From Centrapalus pauciflorus (Eukaryota > Streptophyta > Magnoliopsida > Asterales > Asteraceae): DNA of 64,000 bases. Location of the stretch: positions 179,411 to 243,410 of the forward strand of contig JAANYP010002797.1 of assembly GCA_020465985.1 (NCBI GenBank), in the 5' to 3' direction. The position numbers and the translations under genes were made by a program. The notes below the pieces were generated by a model. That model saw only the letters and a list, made by a program, of their open reading frames with translations, ran no database searches and was not told the DNA's origin. Shown here piece by piece: positions 1-12,705 of the stretch. Numbering within the stretch: position 1 is the first letter of the stretch; every line of letters begins with the position of its first letter.

Positions 1-7
1 ACGGTTT

Positions 8-2096
8 TTGGCAGAAATTATTGCAAAATCTTGCAATAATTTTAAAGTACATAAAAGAATACATGTTTCCCATAGGCACTCTTTACCTTCTATTAAAAGA
101 CTTCTAAAACCAAGTGCCAATTTTCACAGTGTGGATGTCCCTTTGCCTCATGCAATGCCGGATGTCCATCCAAGAAACAGAGGAGAGGATCCATCCATTA
201 CTGCTTCACCCCCAGGATCCCAACCCACTCCTCACGATACAAATATTTCCTCTGCTCCTTCTACTATACATACCTCCCCAGCCCCATCACTAAAAATATA
301 TAAACGACAAAGGGTTGTAGGAGCTCCTTCCTCCTCAGTCCAATCCCCAGAGCCAAATAGCTCTGTGCAGGGGGACACGTCTGCACAAAATATCGATAGG
401 GAACCCATTGAGGAAACTCCCACCCTCAATTTGGTGGTGAACATCCCATCAGAGGATGTTCATATGGGATTTGTGGCTGGTGCTACTGATGTCTCTACAC
501 AAGGGGCACAGGACAGTACCAACAACTCTAAGACCACTCCCATGGCAACAGAGGGTGTGCAAGCACCTTCTGTAAGTCCCCAGTACCAAGAAAAAAGGAG
601 CCTAGATGTTTCTACTTCTGGACTTGATGCCAGTGATAGATCTCAAACCCCGCTATCCTTTGAAGATCTTGAGGCTAGTCTACAACTAATGGCATTGACG
701 GATCAACAACTGAAACCTGTTGTAGCCATTTTTGGAACATTACAAGTCCATTATTGCTGCACAGGGATCACAAATCACAGCTCTGCAACAACTCACAACA
801 GTCCAACAATAAAAACTTGCCCAGTTTCACCTTGGGTTCACGTTATTTGGAAACAAGATCATACATCTCGAGAAGATGGTTCGATCCCTGCTTGCAAAGG
901 TTTTTGGTCCCCCTGATCAAACCAATGCATCCAAAAAGGAGGAGAACCAGGATATCCCACTTCCAGTCCAAACAGCTTCAACTTCACCAACAACATCTTC
1001 AGTTTCTAGGCTAACAGTCCCAACAGCTTCACAAGCTGTTAGTCTAGAAGCTCAAGCTGTTCCCATTAAGCCAAGTTGGGTGTTTATCAGAGAAGGTTCT
1101 CAAGCTCCTACCCCAGCAGTCCAAGCCACAATAACATCTTCAGCAGCAACTACAGACAAGGGAAAGGGCATTTTGATTGAGCCTCCAAAGATTAAATTTA
1201 TTTCAAAAGAAGCCCAAGTTGCTCATGATGCTGAATTGGCCAGAATATTGGCAGAAGAACAGGATCAGATTCTAGACCAGCAAGCCCAGGAACCAATGGG
1301 AGATGATGAACCCTTTGGAGATTACCTAAGAGGGTTTGTGGTCAAAGAAAGCCAGAATAAGAGGAAAAGGCCAACAGGGCCTTCAAAGGCAGAACACAGA
1401 AGATTTTTGATCAATTTCTCTGCAACAGCTGGTGTATCTAAGGTCATTGCTCAATCTTGGTCAACAGAGAAGCTTTAGGCCCTATATGACAAAGAAAAAG
1501 AAAAAGCTTCCAAAGCCCCCCCCCCCCCCCAACAAGTCCAAGATCCACAAGTTCTCTCTCAAACTGTTGCTGATGCTCCTCAACCTGAAACCATCCAACA
1601 AGCAAAGTTTGATCAGGTAAAGAGAGTGTTGTTTGACCAGCAACTGCAGAAGGCTATGGAGATTGAAAAGACCCTCGATCAGCATGACTTCTCTAAACCT
1701 CCAATTACTTACTGGTATGTTAAGTCAATGGATGACATTGATTTAGTATATCATGTTGTAATCAAAAGAGAAGCTGGTCCAGAGGAAGAATACAAGAGCC
1801 TAATTCAACTAGTTCAAAGATTGACTAGAGATGAGCTGACACAAATGCATAATATTGGAACTGCCAGTCACTCTAGTTCACCAATTGTATGGGTTCAGAC
1901 AAATTTAAAAGATCTCAGAAGCATTTTTGATCCAGAATCCACCAGAGGAGATATAGAAGCTACCAAGGAAATGAAGATTGTACAGGTTGATTTATATGCA
2001 AAATCCATGACATATAGACTCAAGCTTGCAGACAGAATAGCAGATTCTACAATTTTGATTTTCTTGACTTGCCAAAACCATGGATACTCCAAATGA
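8..2096 (+). pseudogene. C1: extra 3' ORF of a copia element, frameshifted
   Basis: Three overlapping or adjacent reading frames (8-916, 876-1478, 1626-2096) read as one protein broken by at least two frameshifts. The first part is rich in Ser, Pro, Thr and Gln. The last part is more globular, with tryptophans and charged stretches around WYVKSMDDIDLVYHVVI. The second shift coincides with a run of C at about 1516-1530. No RT, integrase or protease motif is present. The region lies immediately before a polypurine tract and a plus-strand LTR, so it occupies the place between pol and the 3' LTR where SIRE/Maximus-type copia elements carry an extra, sometimes env-like, ORF. I do not recognise a domain. 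The position argues for a retrotransposon accessory ORF rather than a host gene. Confidence 0.55.
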
Positions 2097-2268
2097 GCTC
2101 TATGAAGATTGAATGTGATAAAGTGGAGTTAAAGAGAGAATTCATAAAAGCTATAAGGCAGAAACTTTCACAGTTGTAAGTTTTTGGATGCCTTAGTTTT
2201 TATATAACAGTTCTATTTTGTCTTATTTCCTTATTGTATAGAAACTTAAACTCTTGTGTAAAGAATTT

Positions 2269-2284
2269 AAGTTAGGGGAGATAA
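2269..2284 (+). other. Polypurine tract of C1
   Basis: A purine-rich stretch with core AGGGGAGATAA lies directly before the TG that opens the LTR. This is the expected site of plus-strand priming and fixes the orientation of C1. Confidence 0.65.
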
Positions 2285-2285
2285 T

Positions 2286-2930
2286 TGGGAAATAATCTAA
2301 GTATGTCAAGCTGTTAGTTAGATTTCTCAAGTTGTTAGTAGTATTTCTGTGTAAATACAAAGTTCGAGCTGCAAGTTCAACAAACTCAAGCTGCTAGTTC
2401 AAAAGTTCAAGCTGCCAGAGTTAAAAGTTCAAGCTGCTCAACAGATTGATAACAGAAAGTGCTGAAATTCAGAAAGTGATATATATTTCAAGATTTGAAG
2501 ATCTTCCAAGCATATCTACTACCAGAGAAATCAGAGTGAGTTAAGGAAACAAATCAGAAGGCTATAAATATAGATAGACTAGGTCTTTCTAGTGTGTGCA
2601 AGTTTTGTAATCGTGGTGCTTAAAGTTTTCATTGCATTCTGATAAGTTTCTCAAGCCTCTAAGGTTGTAAAACCCTAAGAACAATTAGTGTTATTCGTCT
2701 AATCAAAATAGATTAGAGGTGATTGTAATTAGAGACTTTGGTAATATAAAGGTTTTGATATTGATTGTGTTTATTTGAATATCTGTTCTTTATTTGTTCT
2801 GAAAGTTTTCTTAAAACAGTTAAGTGTTATTACGCAAACTTTTTAATTGGACTTTGATTCAAAACAAGGTTATTGGTTTAAACTCTGATCTATTGAAACC
2901 AGTTAATATTAGGTGATTTTAATCCTGTCA
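2286..2930 (+). mobile_element. C1: copia 3' LTR
   Basis: The LTR starts TGGGAAATAATC just after a polypurine tract and ends AATCCTGTCA, about 645 bp. It has a TATA-like CTATAAATATAG near 2564 and several short repeats of the type AAGTTCAAGCTGC. The right boundary is supported by comparison with 18220 onward: the sequence shared with the other G1 LTR resumes at TTTAAGTATACATG, immediately to the right. C1 therefore inserted into the left LTR of G1. Its 5' part lies outside the window, so the target duplication cannot be checked. Confidence 0.6.
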
Positions 2931-3410
2931 AAATTTTAAGTATACATGTTATGTCAACTAGGGTTCTATCCAACCCTCAAAAGGCAATACAAAGGAATGC
3001 TAGTGCCTCAGTCAAGGAAGTCAATGATCTCAAACGAAAGCCTTACCCTTATCCGCTCCTCCTGAAATATAAGTCCCCACAATCGGGGTGATCCGTCGCC
3101 CAGACAGTAACAAGATTTAAAAGCACAAAAGTATATATGTAAATACGCATGAATAGAAACGAAGCATGAGTTCATTAATTTCCTACGTGCCCCTCATTCG
3201 AGCTAACGCCGCACCCCTCATTCGAGCTAGTGCTGGTTAAATCGTACAACCCCTCATCTAAGCTGGCGCCGGTTTAACAAAAAACTTCGGGGCTAACCGA
3301 CCCGACCTACACACAGTAGTGTCGGCGCCCAATACCACATCGTATAGTACAATTATGCATACAAGGAATTCACGCTTACACATAGGCATAGATTTCTAAC
3401 AGAAGTGTGA
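2931..3410 (-). mobile_element. G1 3' LTR, first fragment
   Basis: This matches 18226-18695 almost base for base. It includes the TATACATG start, a set of three or four imperfect CCCCTCATTCGAGCT-type repeats about 35 bp apart (3187-3290), and the closing GATTTCTAACAGAA. In the other copy the sequence runs on without a break into GATAGGATACATAT, whereas here it is interrupted by C2 and resumes at 8191. It is therefore part of the left (3') LTR of the minus-strand gypsy element G1. Confidence 0.7.
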
Positions 3411-3716
3411 ATTCATAATTTCAGCAATTCAATCACATCTAACAATTCACATGAACAATTATCAATCAAACACAATCTATTGAATGATTAAGAGATAAAA
3501 TATTACATTGAAAATTCTCGGCTTTCTTGCAAAGCAATCTTCTTCTCTCTCTACTGTTCTAACCGTATGTGTGTATGTGATTACTAGCAACACCCAACAG
3601 TAACACATGCATTGCCTATTTATACAAAATACACAAGTAGTGTGTATTTACAATAAGATCCCTAAACTCATAAACAATATAATTGTTTCATCTCTATTTA
3701 ATATTTATTCCTAACA
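3411..3716 (-). mobile_element. C2: LTR
   Basis: Read on the minus strand, this starts TGTTAGGAATAAATATT, has a TATA box TATAAATAGG near 3617, a CT/GA-rich leader, and ends GAATTATGAATTCACA. The adjoining purine tract on the minus strand is AAGGGGAAGAT (3717-3727). A second copy of the PPT/LTR junction at about 3785-3800 shows a local tandem duplication of about 75 bp. The matching LTR of C3 (to 54250) has only one such junction, which places the true LTR edge at 3716. Confidence 0.65.
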
Positions 3717-6024
3717 ATCTTCCCCTTAGAGATGAAAACAATTATTCTAAATAAAATTAATTTCATCTCTACAAAATATTGTACCCAACAATCTCCCCCT
3801 TAGAGATGAAATCAATTTTCTGATTAAAGTTCATTTCAGGGACTTTTTCTTGATTCGATTCTTTTCTTCTTCTTTTCTTCGATCTCTAAATCTTTTGAGT
3901 CTTCAAATCTTTGTCTCTCTCTGATCTTCAAACCTCTTTATTTCTGAACTTCTCTTTTCTTTTAAGCTCACTCCCTCTTGGATTATGAATAGCTTTTCTC
4001 TATCTCCCTTGATCAAATGTCTTGAGATGCTGTTGAAATTGTCTTCAGTTGTCTTTAAACTACTCAACAGTTGTCTCTGAACTCTAGCTTTTCTCCCCCT
4101 CATGATGATCATAAGAAATATGAACATCATGCAAAGTAGTCAGAGACATTAATGCATTGAATATACAGTAGGTGAAATACAACAACAATTACAACTCAGA
4201 ATTTATTACAAATTGATTTTCTCCCCCTCAAACTGATATGATCTCCCCCTATACTGAACAAATCTCTCTCACTCCCCCTCGAATGGAAACTACATCTTTT
4301 CAGAACAAAAAAAAAAGTTTTTCAACTTTGGGGAAAATGAAACACATTCATTTTGTGAGATAACGAGTCCAGGTCCACATATGATTACATGTTTGCACAA
4401 TAGACATAATCTATGTGACCTACTCTCAGCGCTGGCGTGATGTTAACACTGGTAGGATTTCCAAATAGTCATCATGAATTCCTTTATCATGAAAGAATCA
4501 CTCTTATTTGTTCCGGCTTAGTCACTATGGACTAGCAGTTTATAGTCACGCAGACTGTCAGACTCGATGTGTCCTAAAAGTGTATATAATCAGCTCTAGA
4601 CACAATGTGCATCAAATGAAATTGGAGACCGGAGCAACTATCTTCCTTGTTTCAATATCAATAATATCCAAATGATATATCGATATAAATGTGTTATATC
4701 TCCGTGATTATTGCAACAGAAATCTTTTGAGAGATAACTGAGTAGATGGTGGGGTTAAGTGCATGCGTCACTGGGTCCATGACGTCTTTTTCAATATCAA
4801 GTCGCCTAGGGCTTGATAGATTATGTGGATCCAGCCGACACAGTTTAGGTATGATTTTCTTTTCTTTTAATCCTTTCTCAACTCTCAGCACTCAGCATTA
4901 TTCAACTAAGCTCCCTCCGGCTCACTTTGGAGAAATAAATTCAGTCAGCTTTATAGCAAAAGCATGATCTGATGCACCACCATTTCCTTTCAATATCAAA
5001 ATCCCTCTCATTTACATTTTATCTTTGCTCGACCCTATCAGTATCCCGTGATAACTGACACTTCTCAACTAATAAACCTAAAGAACCCTCACCCGCACAA
5101 TCTATAGATGGTTTGCTTCTTGGGTAGGTCTTCCGGTTCTGGTTAGACCATAGAATCGATATTTATGCCTATCACTCAGATTGGTGCATAATCGGAGTCA
5201 GCAGAAAATTTTTCAGCTTTGAAGCTCAAGGGATATCGGAGAGATTATATTCAGATAATATGGGAGATGTGAGAATGAAATAAAAATCTGATATATGATA
5301 TGAAAAGAATCAGATTTTCTTGAAAGAATTAGCACTTGGGTAACGGGAGAATCCAGTATAAATTGGAAGCATTGTAACAAACAGAATCTCAGAAGAAATG
5401 AGATTATGAACATCAAAGAGATTAGATCAATTAATCTCAATGAGAGATTCAGAGAATCAGAAGATTATGAAAATATTTTGCTTTTCAGCTCAAAAATGTT
5501 TTTATGTGTGCATAAGATTTGTTCGTGAAAATTTCACACAGTTTTTGAAAAAGTGTTTTCATCAAAGTTTGTCTGAAACTCCCCCTGGAAATAAGCACAC
5601 TAAGTTAGTCAACTCAAAGAGAATTACTCAGGAGCAAAAAATTACATAAATAAAACTCCCTCTTATTCAATGCAACATTGGAGTTGAATTCAGGGCAGGA
5701 ATTCCAAAAAGATTTGTCTTTCAGACTCGGGTTCTAATCTGAAGTGATTAGAAGCCATTTGTCGTGGAAGCTCGGGTTTTAGTCTGAAAGAACTGAAAGC
5801 CTTTATCTCTGGTTCATTAAAGTCTGGGTTCTAGTCTGAATTAATCAAGAAACCAATTTTGAGTTGAAGCACGGGTCTTAACCTGAAGTAATCAAGAGCC
5901 TTTTGAAATGAAGAACGGGTTCTTATCTGAAATGATAAGAAACCTAAAACCTGCAAAATTTAAGATGTCTTTGGTATCCAAACAGATTTGGATCCAGACT
6001 TGTTAGCACTTTTAGGTACCCATT
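3717..6024 (-). other. C2: non-coding interior
   Basis: No credible ORF is present. The stretch is strikingly rich in CTCCCCCT-type tracts, which are purine runs on the minus strand. It aligns with 54251-56440 in C3, for example in the segments around GTCCAGGTCCACAT and CAATAGACATAATCTATGTG. Conservation of the same non-coding block between two separate insertions shows that it belonged to the element when it moved. Confidence 0.55.
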
Positions 6025-7193
6025 TCAAAACGGGTTTTGGTACCCACTTGTACTTGGTTTAGGTACCCACTTGTACTTGGATTTAGGTACCCATTGCAAG
6101 TTATAACTATCAGCTTCTTTCTCAAAAGCAGAAAACAAATTTCCTTGAGTGTGAGAAAATTTAATATCTGAGTGTCTAAAGAAACTTGACTTTGAATGAT
6201 TAGAATTTTCTGAACTCATCTTCCTGAAAAACTGTCCGGTTCTTGCATGTTTCCGATAATACTTGGTATTTTTTCAGTGAAAATGTTTTCTGATTAGAAT
6301 GACCAGTATTTTCTGAAACTTTAGGAAAATTTGACTTCGAAGATTCACCGGTGTAAATCTTGACCGGAAGTTGTTCAATAATTTTATCTTTGCCTCTGTG
6401 TATCTTTAACAGATACTTAAGTTTAAGATCTGAAGAAGAATAAAATTTAGAAAATTCAGTTGGATTCTTTTCACTTTCTGTAGATAAATCAGATTGATCA
6501 ATTTTAGATTTTGAACTAACTGAAGGATCTTTAACCTCTGATTCTTTTGAAGAAGGAGAATCATTAATTTGTTTGGTAAGATGAAATATATGATCTTCTA
6601 ATCCTTTGATAATGACCATATAAGAATTTCTGTCATTATCAAATGATTGTAAATCAGTTTTAAAATATTGTTCTTTGATTAAAAACATCTTTCTTTCATC
6701 TTCAAACAATTTAGATTTAGCTTTAAAATCTTGTTCTTTTAGTAAGAACTCATGTCTTTCCTTCTCAAGTGAATCTTTAGTTAAAGACAACTCCTTTTCA
6801 AGAGCAAAAAATTCTTCAGATTGGTTTAAAACATAACTTTGATGAGTATGATTTGTCTTGGAAAGTAATTCTTCAAGATCTTTAACTTTCTTGTAAAGAT
6901 CAGATCTTTCAGGCAAAATATATTTCAGTTGAGTTGCATTATGAAAATTTGCTCGTTTCGAATCGTCAAGTTCTTTTGATAATTCAGATATTTTCAATTT
7001 AAGAGCTGTACTCTCAGAATTTTGTTTGACTTTTAAACTCTGAATTTCTTCTTTCAGTATTGATACATCACGTAAAGCAAGAGTTTTATCAGAATTTTAA
7101 CAGAATAAGAATGTCGTAATTGTTCTTACGAATCTTTTCAGATTCAGTAAGTTTTTCAATCAGCTCAGACTTTGAAAATTTTTCATATTCCAT
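6025..7193 (-). pseudogene. C2: coiled-coil gag-like ORF with WVPK repeats, frameshifted
   Basis: The likely start is ATG at 7193, giving MEYEKFSKSELIEKLTESEK. The frame breaks near 7098, is open again from 6997 to 6200, and shifts once more into 6219-6025. The central part is highly charged, with heptad-like Leu/Glu/Lys patterns typical of a coiled coil (KVKDLEELLSKTNH, FLLKEQDFKAKSKLFEDER). The end carries repeats of the form WVPKSKYKWVPKP. In plant copia polyproteins a coiled coil and WVPK-type repeats lie between the CCHC knuckle and the protease. Here the capsid part upstream and all of pol downstream are missing. C3 has a homologous ORF with different frameshifts. Confidence 0.6.
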
Positions 7194-7539
7194 TATGAAT
7201 TGCAGAAAAATGAATTTCCAAAATCTTTTATGGACTTATGAAAATTTGAATGAATCTTGATTGAAGAAAAATGAATCTTGAATGATTAATTTGTTAAAAA
7301 TCGGCTCTGATTTGACTTTTTGACGTTGAAATTTTAGATTTTCTGCAGAAAAATGCCCGTAACTTTTTTCTGGAGTGGAATTGGGCCTCGAAAATTTTCT
7401 GAACTGGCTATGCAAGTTCTAGAAATGTAGATCTCTTTTCAAGCTTCGATTTGACGTATGGTAGGCCTTCTAACGATGTTCCAGTCAAAAGTTATGGCCA
7501 ATTTAAGCAGCTAGGGTCAAATAGTCAAAAGTCGAATGA

Positions 7540-7880
7540 TGAATTTTGAAACTCGAATGAACAAGAATGAATCTTGGATGTCTTATGAGAAAACTCGATA
7601 GATTAACAATGAAACTCGAATGAAGAAGGTATTAAACTCGATCAATTAAGCTTGAAACTCGATTAATGATGCATAAAACTCGATTAATGAAGCTTAAAAC
7701 TCGATTAATGAAGCATAAAACTCGATTACTTCTTTATACAACTCGATCATTGAAAGCTTAAAACTCGAATCACAAGTAAGGAAACTCGATCAAAGAGGTA
7801 TTAAAACTCGAATGAAACCACATCAAACTCGATCAAGAAGACTTAAACTCGATTAAGTCTTTCAAGCAACTCGATTAACA
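7540..7880. repeat. AAACTCGAT short tandem repeats in the C2 leader
   Basis: About fifteen imperfect units built on AAACTCGAT(T/C)AATGAAGC follow each other at roughly 20-25 bp spacing, for example near 7640-7730. They lie in the long leader upstream of the gag-like ORF. C3 is truncated before this region, so I cannot tell whether the array is a fixed part of the family. Confidence 0.7.
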
Positions 7881-8190
7881 CATGAAATTCAATATAGCCC
7901 GAGTTTGAACAAAAAGTTATAAAAATCAAGTTCCAGATTACAATTTTCAACAAAAAATCCACAAATTGATCACAAATTGAAATCGAAGGTTCGGTTTTCA
8001 CACACAAACACTTTTTGAAAAACAATTTTGTTTAAAATCAGATTAAACACCCTAATTTTGACAAAAACTTGAAGAACACGACTTTTTCAAAAAATTCAGA
8101 AAAATTCAAATTAAATCTTGTATTTTTGAAGTTATAATTCGAGACTTATATCATCAGATTTGAAATCAAATACTTCACCTTTGATCACAA

Positions 8191-10402
8191 ATTCAGAAGG
8201 ATAGGATACATATATCCTGTGTTCGACATAATCATGAAAATGATAATAACATGGTAGGGTGATACAAATGAAACGAATATAACAAATATACATAAACACA
8301 TATAACTAATCATGCAAATAAATCTGTTACTCACAGTGTTATCACAATTATTTCCTCGAAGCACTACTGAAGATATCTCGCTCAACCAAAATATCTGAAT
8401 CCAACAAACTCGACTACCAACCTGATAATAAAAGTACATTGACCGTCACTATTTTTATTTATATGAAACTATAATCCTCAATTGGCCTAAAATTCCAATG
8501 TTCGGGAGCTAAAACGATAAATATTTATTTATGTGACAAAATCTTTAAAATTAATTAAACTTTAAGTTTTAGGTTAATTAGCCTATAATTATAGATATCG
8601 AACCTATTTTGGCTAAAAGTAATTAAACAGAATTAACTAACTTGAAGGTTACGGTTTCAAATATTTGGTTTCCTTAATATATTTATAATCACCTATTATA
8701 ATTAAATTAAACGTGCTCAACTTAGTATAAAGGTACTTTAATCCAAAGAACCTAACACAAACTAAATGTTAGGGTCCACCAATATAGCAATCCAATTAAA
8801 TGAATCATCGTTCCCTTAACTTCCATTAATTTTATTAATTCAAAGTAATTTATGTGACAACCCAAAATACTAATTACTTTATGGCCCAAATAAACATTCA
8901 ACAACTCAATATAAATTTATTAAGTCCAACTCCTATTTAATTGACAACCCAGTTAGTTAGTGAGTCCATTAACAATTTGTAATGATTCTGGCCCAAATTT
9001 AACTTCTTTAGTTAGCCCACTAATTTAATTATGTAACCCACCATTTTAAGTCTACCACTCTCATTATTCATAAACTTAAGCCCAAAACAATTAAACCCAA
9101 TTGAATACTCCAACTCAACCCACTAGTCTAAGACCCAAATTCTTTTTATTAAAATTGTTGTCGGTTGTTGCGAAAAGGAAAAAAAAAACAAAATTGACAG
9201 ACCAAAATGGCACAACCCCCACCCCCTCCTAGCAATTTTATTTATGTTATTTTTCCTTATTTATTTATTTGTTTGTTTTTGTTGGCTGTTGGAAAGAAAC
9301 AAAAACAAATGGTAAAAGAAAATGATAGTTGTGTATGTGTTTGCGCCAAGAGAGCAGAGAGCAAGAGAGACAGCGGCCTGGCCCAACGCAGCACCGACTT
9401 GGGCTTAAGCCCACTGAGAATCACTTAACACAACCTAACTTCTATGTTAATTCTTGGTTGTTGCTGCAAAAAGAAACGAAAAGAAAACAGAAGAGAGGGA
9501 AAACAGGGGACGATAGACTGCAAACCAGAGAGTACGACCAGAGAGGGAGGAGGAGGCCGGCTAGAGGCGGCGACGGCGGCAACAGGGCTGCCTGACCCCC
9601 GGCCAACCCCACAACACACACTCTTAAAAATCAAGGATTTCTATCACATTTTAAATCAAACTCTCAACTCCAAAAATTATGGAATTAACTCAAATGGCCT
9701 AAAACTTAGATGTAACTATTGTAACTCATTAGAAATCCATTTCTAGTAACATTTTGATGATCATTTTAAATCTTTAAAGTTTATTAGGTTGTTTCACAAA
9801 GATTGAGCAAACTCCATTAATGGAGGTTATGATTTTCTTTGAAAAAAAAGGTGAAGTGGGTGCACAAATGGGTTTATTTCATATTTATAACTCACTAATA
9901 ATTTGCATTTTAGAGATTCTAGCAATGTATAAATAGTACACACCGGAATTCAACAAATGGTTAAGTTGTATTTGGAGATGAGAATGTGGTGCAAGTTATT
10001 GCCTTAGTAAATCAACTCCAACCTTTTCTCTTTTTTTTCCAATTGATTTGAAATGGATTGTTTTGGAATAAATAAACATGTTTGAATACAAAGGATGAAG
10101 AAGGGAGGGAGACATTATGGGAAAGTTCCACTAAAAAGTAAGACACCAAATCGGTGTCTATACGTTTCCCATGAAGTCAAACAAAAAAAATGTCCCAATC
10201 CATTACCCAAATTGCAAATTTAGATAATACACTTTGGGTTATTGATTTTCAACAAGAATTTACATTTAGTTTGGTTTAATTTTTAAAGTACCATCTTATC
10301 AATAATTGATTATTTTCATATTTCAAGAATTAAATTTGTATTATAAAAATATAACTCGTCAATTCTCGTATTAAAATATTTATATGAAATACGGGCGTTA
10401 CA
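8191..10402 (-). mobile_element. G1 3' LTR, second fragment
   Basis: This continues the LTR after the C2 insertion, starting GATAGGATACATATATCC. It matches 18696-20130, including the GC-rich stretch that contains CGACGGCGGC (9560-9600). It ends in GGGCGTTACA, so on the minus strand the LTR opens TGTAACGCCCG, the usual start of many plant gypsy LTRs. To the right, the minus strand reads a short coding tail with LEDEI and a stop just before the LTR. About 356 bp (8539-8894) are absent from the other LTR copy. The short ORFs inside are not genes. Confidence 0.7.
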
Positions 10403-12670
10403 ATCACTTTTCCATTGGATTGATCTCGTCCTCAAGATCATGAAGTTTGAAGTAAGTTCAGATTTTTCGCCATCATTTCTGTTTTAAATTTCCATGTTTG
10501 ATTTGGAGAAAAATAAAAAAACTAAAATAAAATAGGATGACAAATTTGGTTATCCCGAATTATGCAACATCCATTTCTTATTCAAAGTCAAACACATTTT
10601 TTTTGTTTCGTTTTAATACATAATAACTCATTAAATACAAATTTGACAATTTACTTTAAATTCGATTTCAAACGGATACATATATTTAGTTTAGGGTTAC
10701 CTTTAAAGTGTCTCTTTCTCATTCTTTGTTTATCCATTTATGGAACTCTTAGAACTTTAGACTATTTTATAGTGCATTTCGCACCCTTCAAGTGATTCAG
10801 TTCGATAATCATAATAATTAGTTCTTTCTTTCTTTTTTACTAAATTTTATAGTAACATTCTACCTCATCCCCAAATTAATTATCGTCGACTTTCCCGTTA
10901 GACTAAACTACACCTGTCACTTAGACATTAGCTTCGAATGAAATCTCATAATCTGTAGTTATCTAGAAATATTTGAAATCAAATGAAGTTTGTTTCATAA
11001 AAGTTGAGACATTACGATTTTCTTCCCATTTAGGGGTTTCTGCTTTCGCAATCACATTCGGCCAACAAAGTTTTATTATTATTATTGATATTATTTTTCC
11101 CATACTAAATCTCAGTTTATTTCATCGGATACACTCAGATATTCATAGAGGTTTCCTTTAGAGCCGAGATTTTAGACATTTTCTTAGCCGCCCAGTAAAT
11201 CGTTTAGGTTGCGTAAGAGTGTGTTATCCTGTTTCAATATTATTTTATCATCACTTTTATCTTATTGGTAAAACAAGTCATTTCAATATTTTATTGGTGC
11301 TCACTTATGTTATCTTAAAGCGGGGCGTCTTTATAGCGATTAATTAGTAAACATTACTTTCTAATGATAACAATTATACTATCCCTATGAAGTAACAATT
11401 TAATCTCGTCCCTAATTCATAGCAATGGTTTGACAACACATAATTTCTTGTGAAATATTTTAGTTTTCCTAATAAGATTTTATTATTTGAATATTAGCGA
11501 GCTTTTTCTTCGGTTGTACTATCTAAAATTATAGATTTTAGATAATTTAAATTAATTTAATCTTCTTCTTCTTCTTCTTAAGGTAATTAACTTTATATAT
11601 GTGTGTGTGTGTGTATTTGCATCTCTATATTTACTTATGTCTCATCACATTTCACTTTATTTTACATATCGATAATGGCCATTTGTCAGCTCAAATCACA
11701 TGTCGGGATTACTCAGTTTACTCATCTAATTCTTAAACGAATATACTTATACTATTATTATCAATTATTATATGGTTGAATCATTTGAAATTTTGATTTA
11801 TATTCATGAGTGGGATTCGATTAACATAGTATTTACCTGTTTATCAGTGATTCTGTATTATATTTCAACTGATGTTCATTTCACATATAACTCTTATGTT
11901 TCTTTAATTGATCCATTTGTTTCATATGAGGTAGTATTGGGTTCTTATTCCCTACCTCCTAAAAATGTACGTGGTTAGTTATGCATTAGTCCAACTACAC
12001 TCTTAATATCTCTCATGTATTAGGTTATAAAACTCTTTGCCTTATCACCAATTTGGTATCTATTTTGAATTGGACAATTTACAATGATCATTTGTAATTA
12101 CTCATTGCTTATTATTTATTCTGATGATCCATTTCAATAGTCTTTTTATCATTTATTAGTTGGGTATATAGATGCTCAAATCAGGTGTTGCACTTTTAAT
12201 TATTTCAAGCATCTGGTCTAAATACTTACTTATAGTCGAGTTATGAATGGTTACTTCTTTTCGTAGTTATTTATCTTTCATTGCAAAGTATTTGTTTGCT
12301 CACCATTGATCTTTACACTATAACATCACGTTTCATACACTGACTTCTTTGTTTCCACATAAAATTTAAATTCTTCCTTTTTTCTTATTTTGCTGATTGA
12401 CAGTCATGGCTTAGGATTCATTAAGTTGAATTTATGTTACCATTACCCATCAATTATTTATTACTTATACTTCTCGTTTTCTCATGTATTTGGTTTCTAT
12501 CTCACTTTATGTATTTCACTATGACCAAGTTTATTCACGAGTTGGTCATCATTTACTTCGAGAATTTTCATTGATAATTATTTCATCTTCTATCTTTATC
12601 CTACTCGTAAAGCGTTTCAGGTTTCTTTATTAACCCAAATAAAATTTGTTTATCATGCTGTCATAGTCAA

Positions 12671-12705
12671 CTAGTTGAATACCCGTGAGTTGCCCGGGTG
12701 ACGTC
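12671..12705 (-). mobile_element. Helitron-like 3' terminus
   Basis: On the minus strand a hairpin with ACCCG/CGGGT arms (12681-12699) is followed 9 bases later by CTAG at 12674-12671 and then T. A hairpin, a short spacer, CTRR and insertion before T are the defining 3' features of Helitrons. The body would extend to the right. I could not fix a TC start, and no Rep/helicase sequence is seen, so it would be non-autonomous. Confidence 0.5.

Larger units (their letters stand above)
3411..8190 (-). mobile_element. C2: pol-less copia derivative, inserted in the G1 LTR
   Basis: On the minus strand the insertion holds a long leader (8190-7194), a coiled-coil ORF (7193-6025), about 2.2 kb of non-coding sequence, a polypurine tract and one LTR (3716-3411). 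No protease, integrase, RT or RNase H motif is visible. It is flanked by AGAAG (or CAGAAG) on both sides, and the uninterrupted site is seen at 18690-18700, so both ends are well defined. No second LTR is found at the right end, which is odd for an LTR element. A close relative with the same layout lies at about 53955-57516. Confidence 0.65.

Noticed and set aside
9207..9746. GC-richer block with ORFs on both strands (also 19541-19765)
   Set aside because: It is present in both G1 LTR copies at the same position, and the frames are not conserved between copies.
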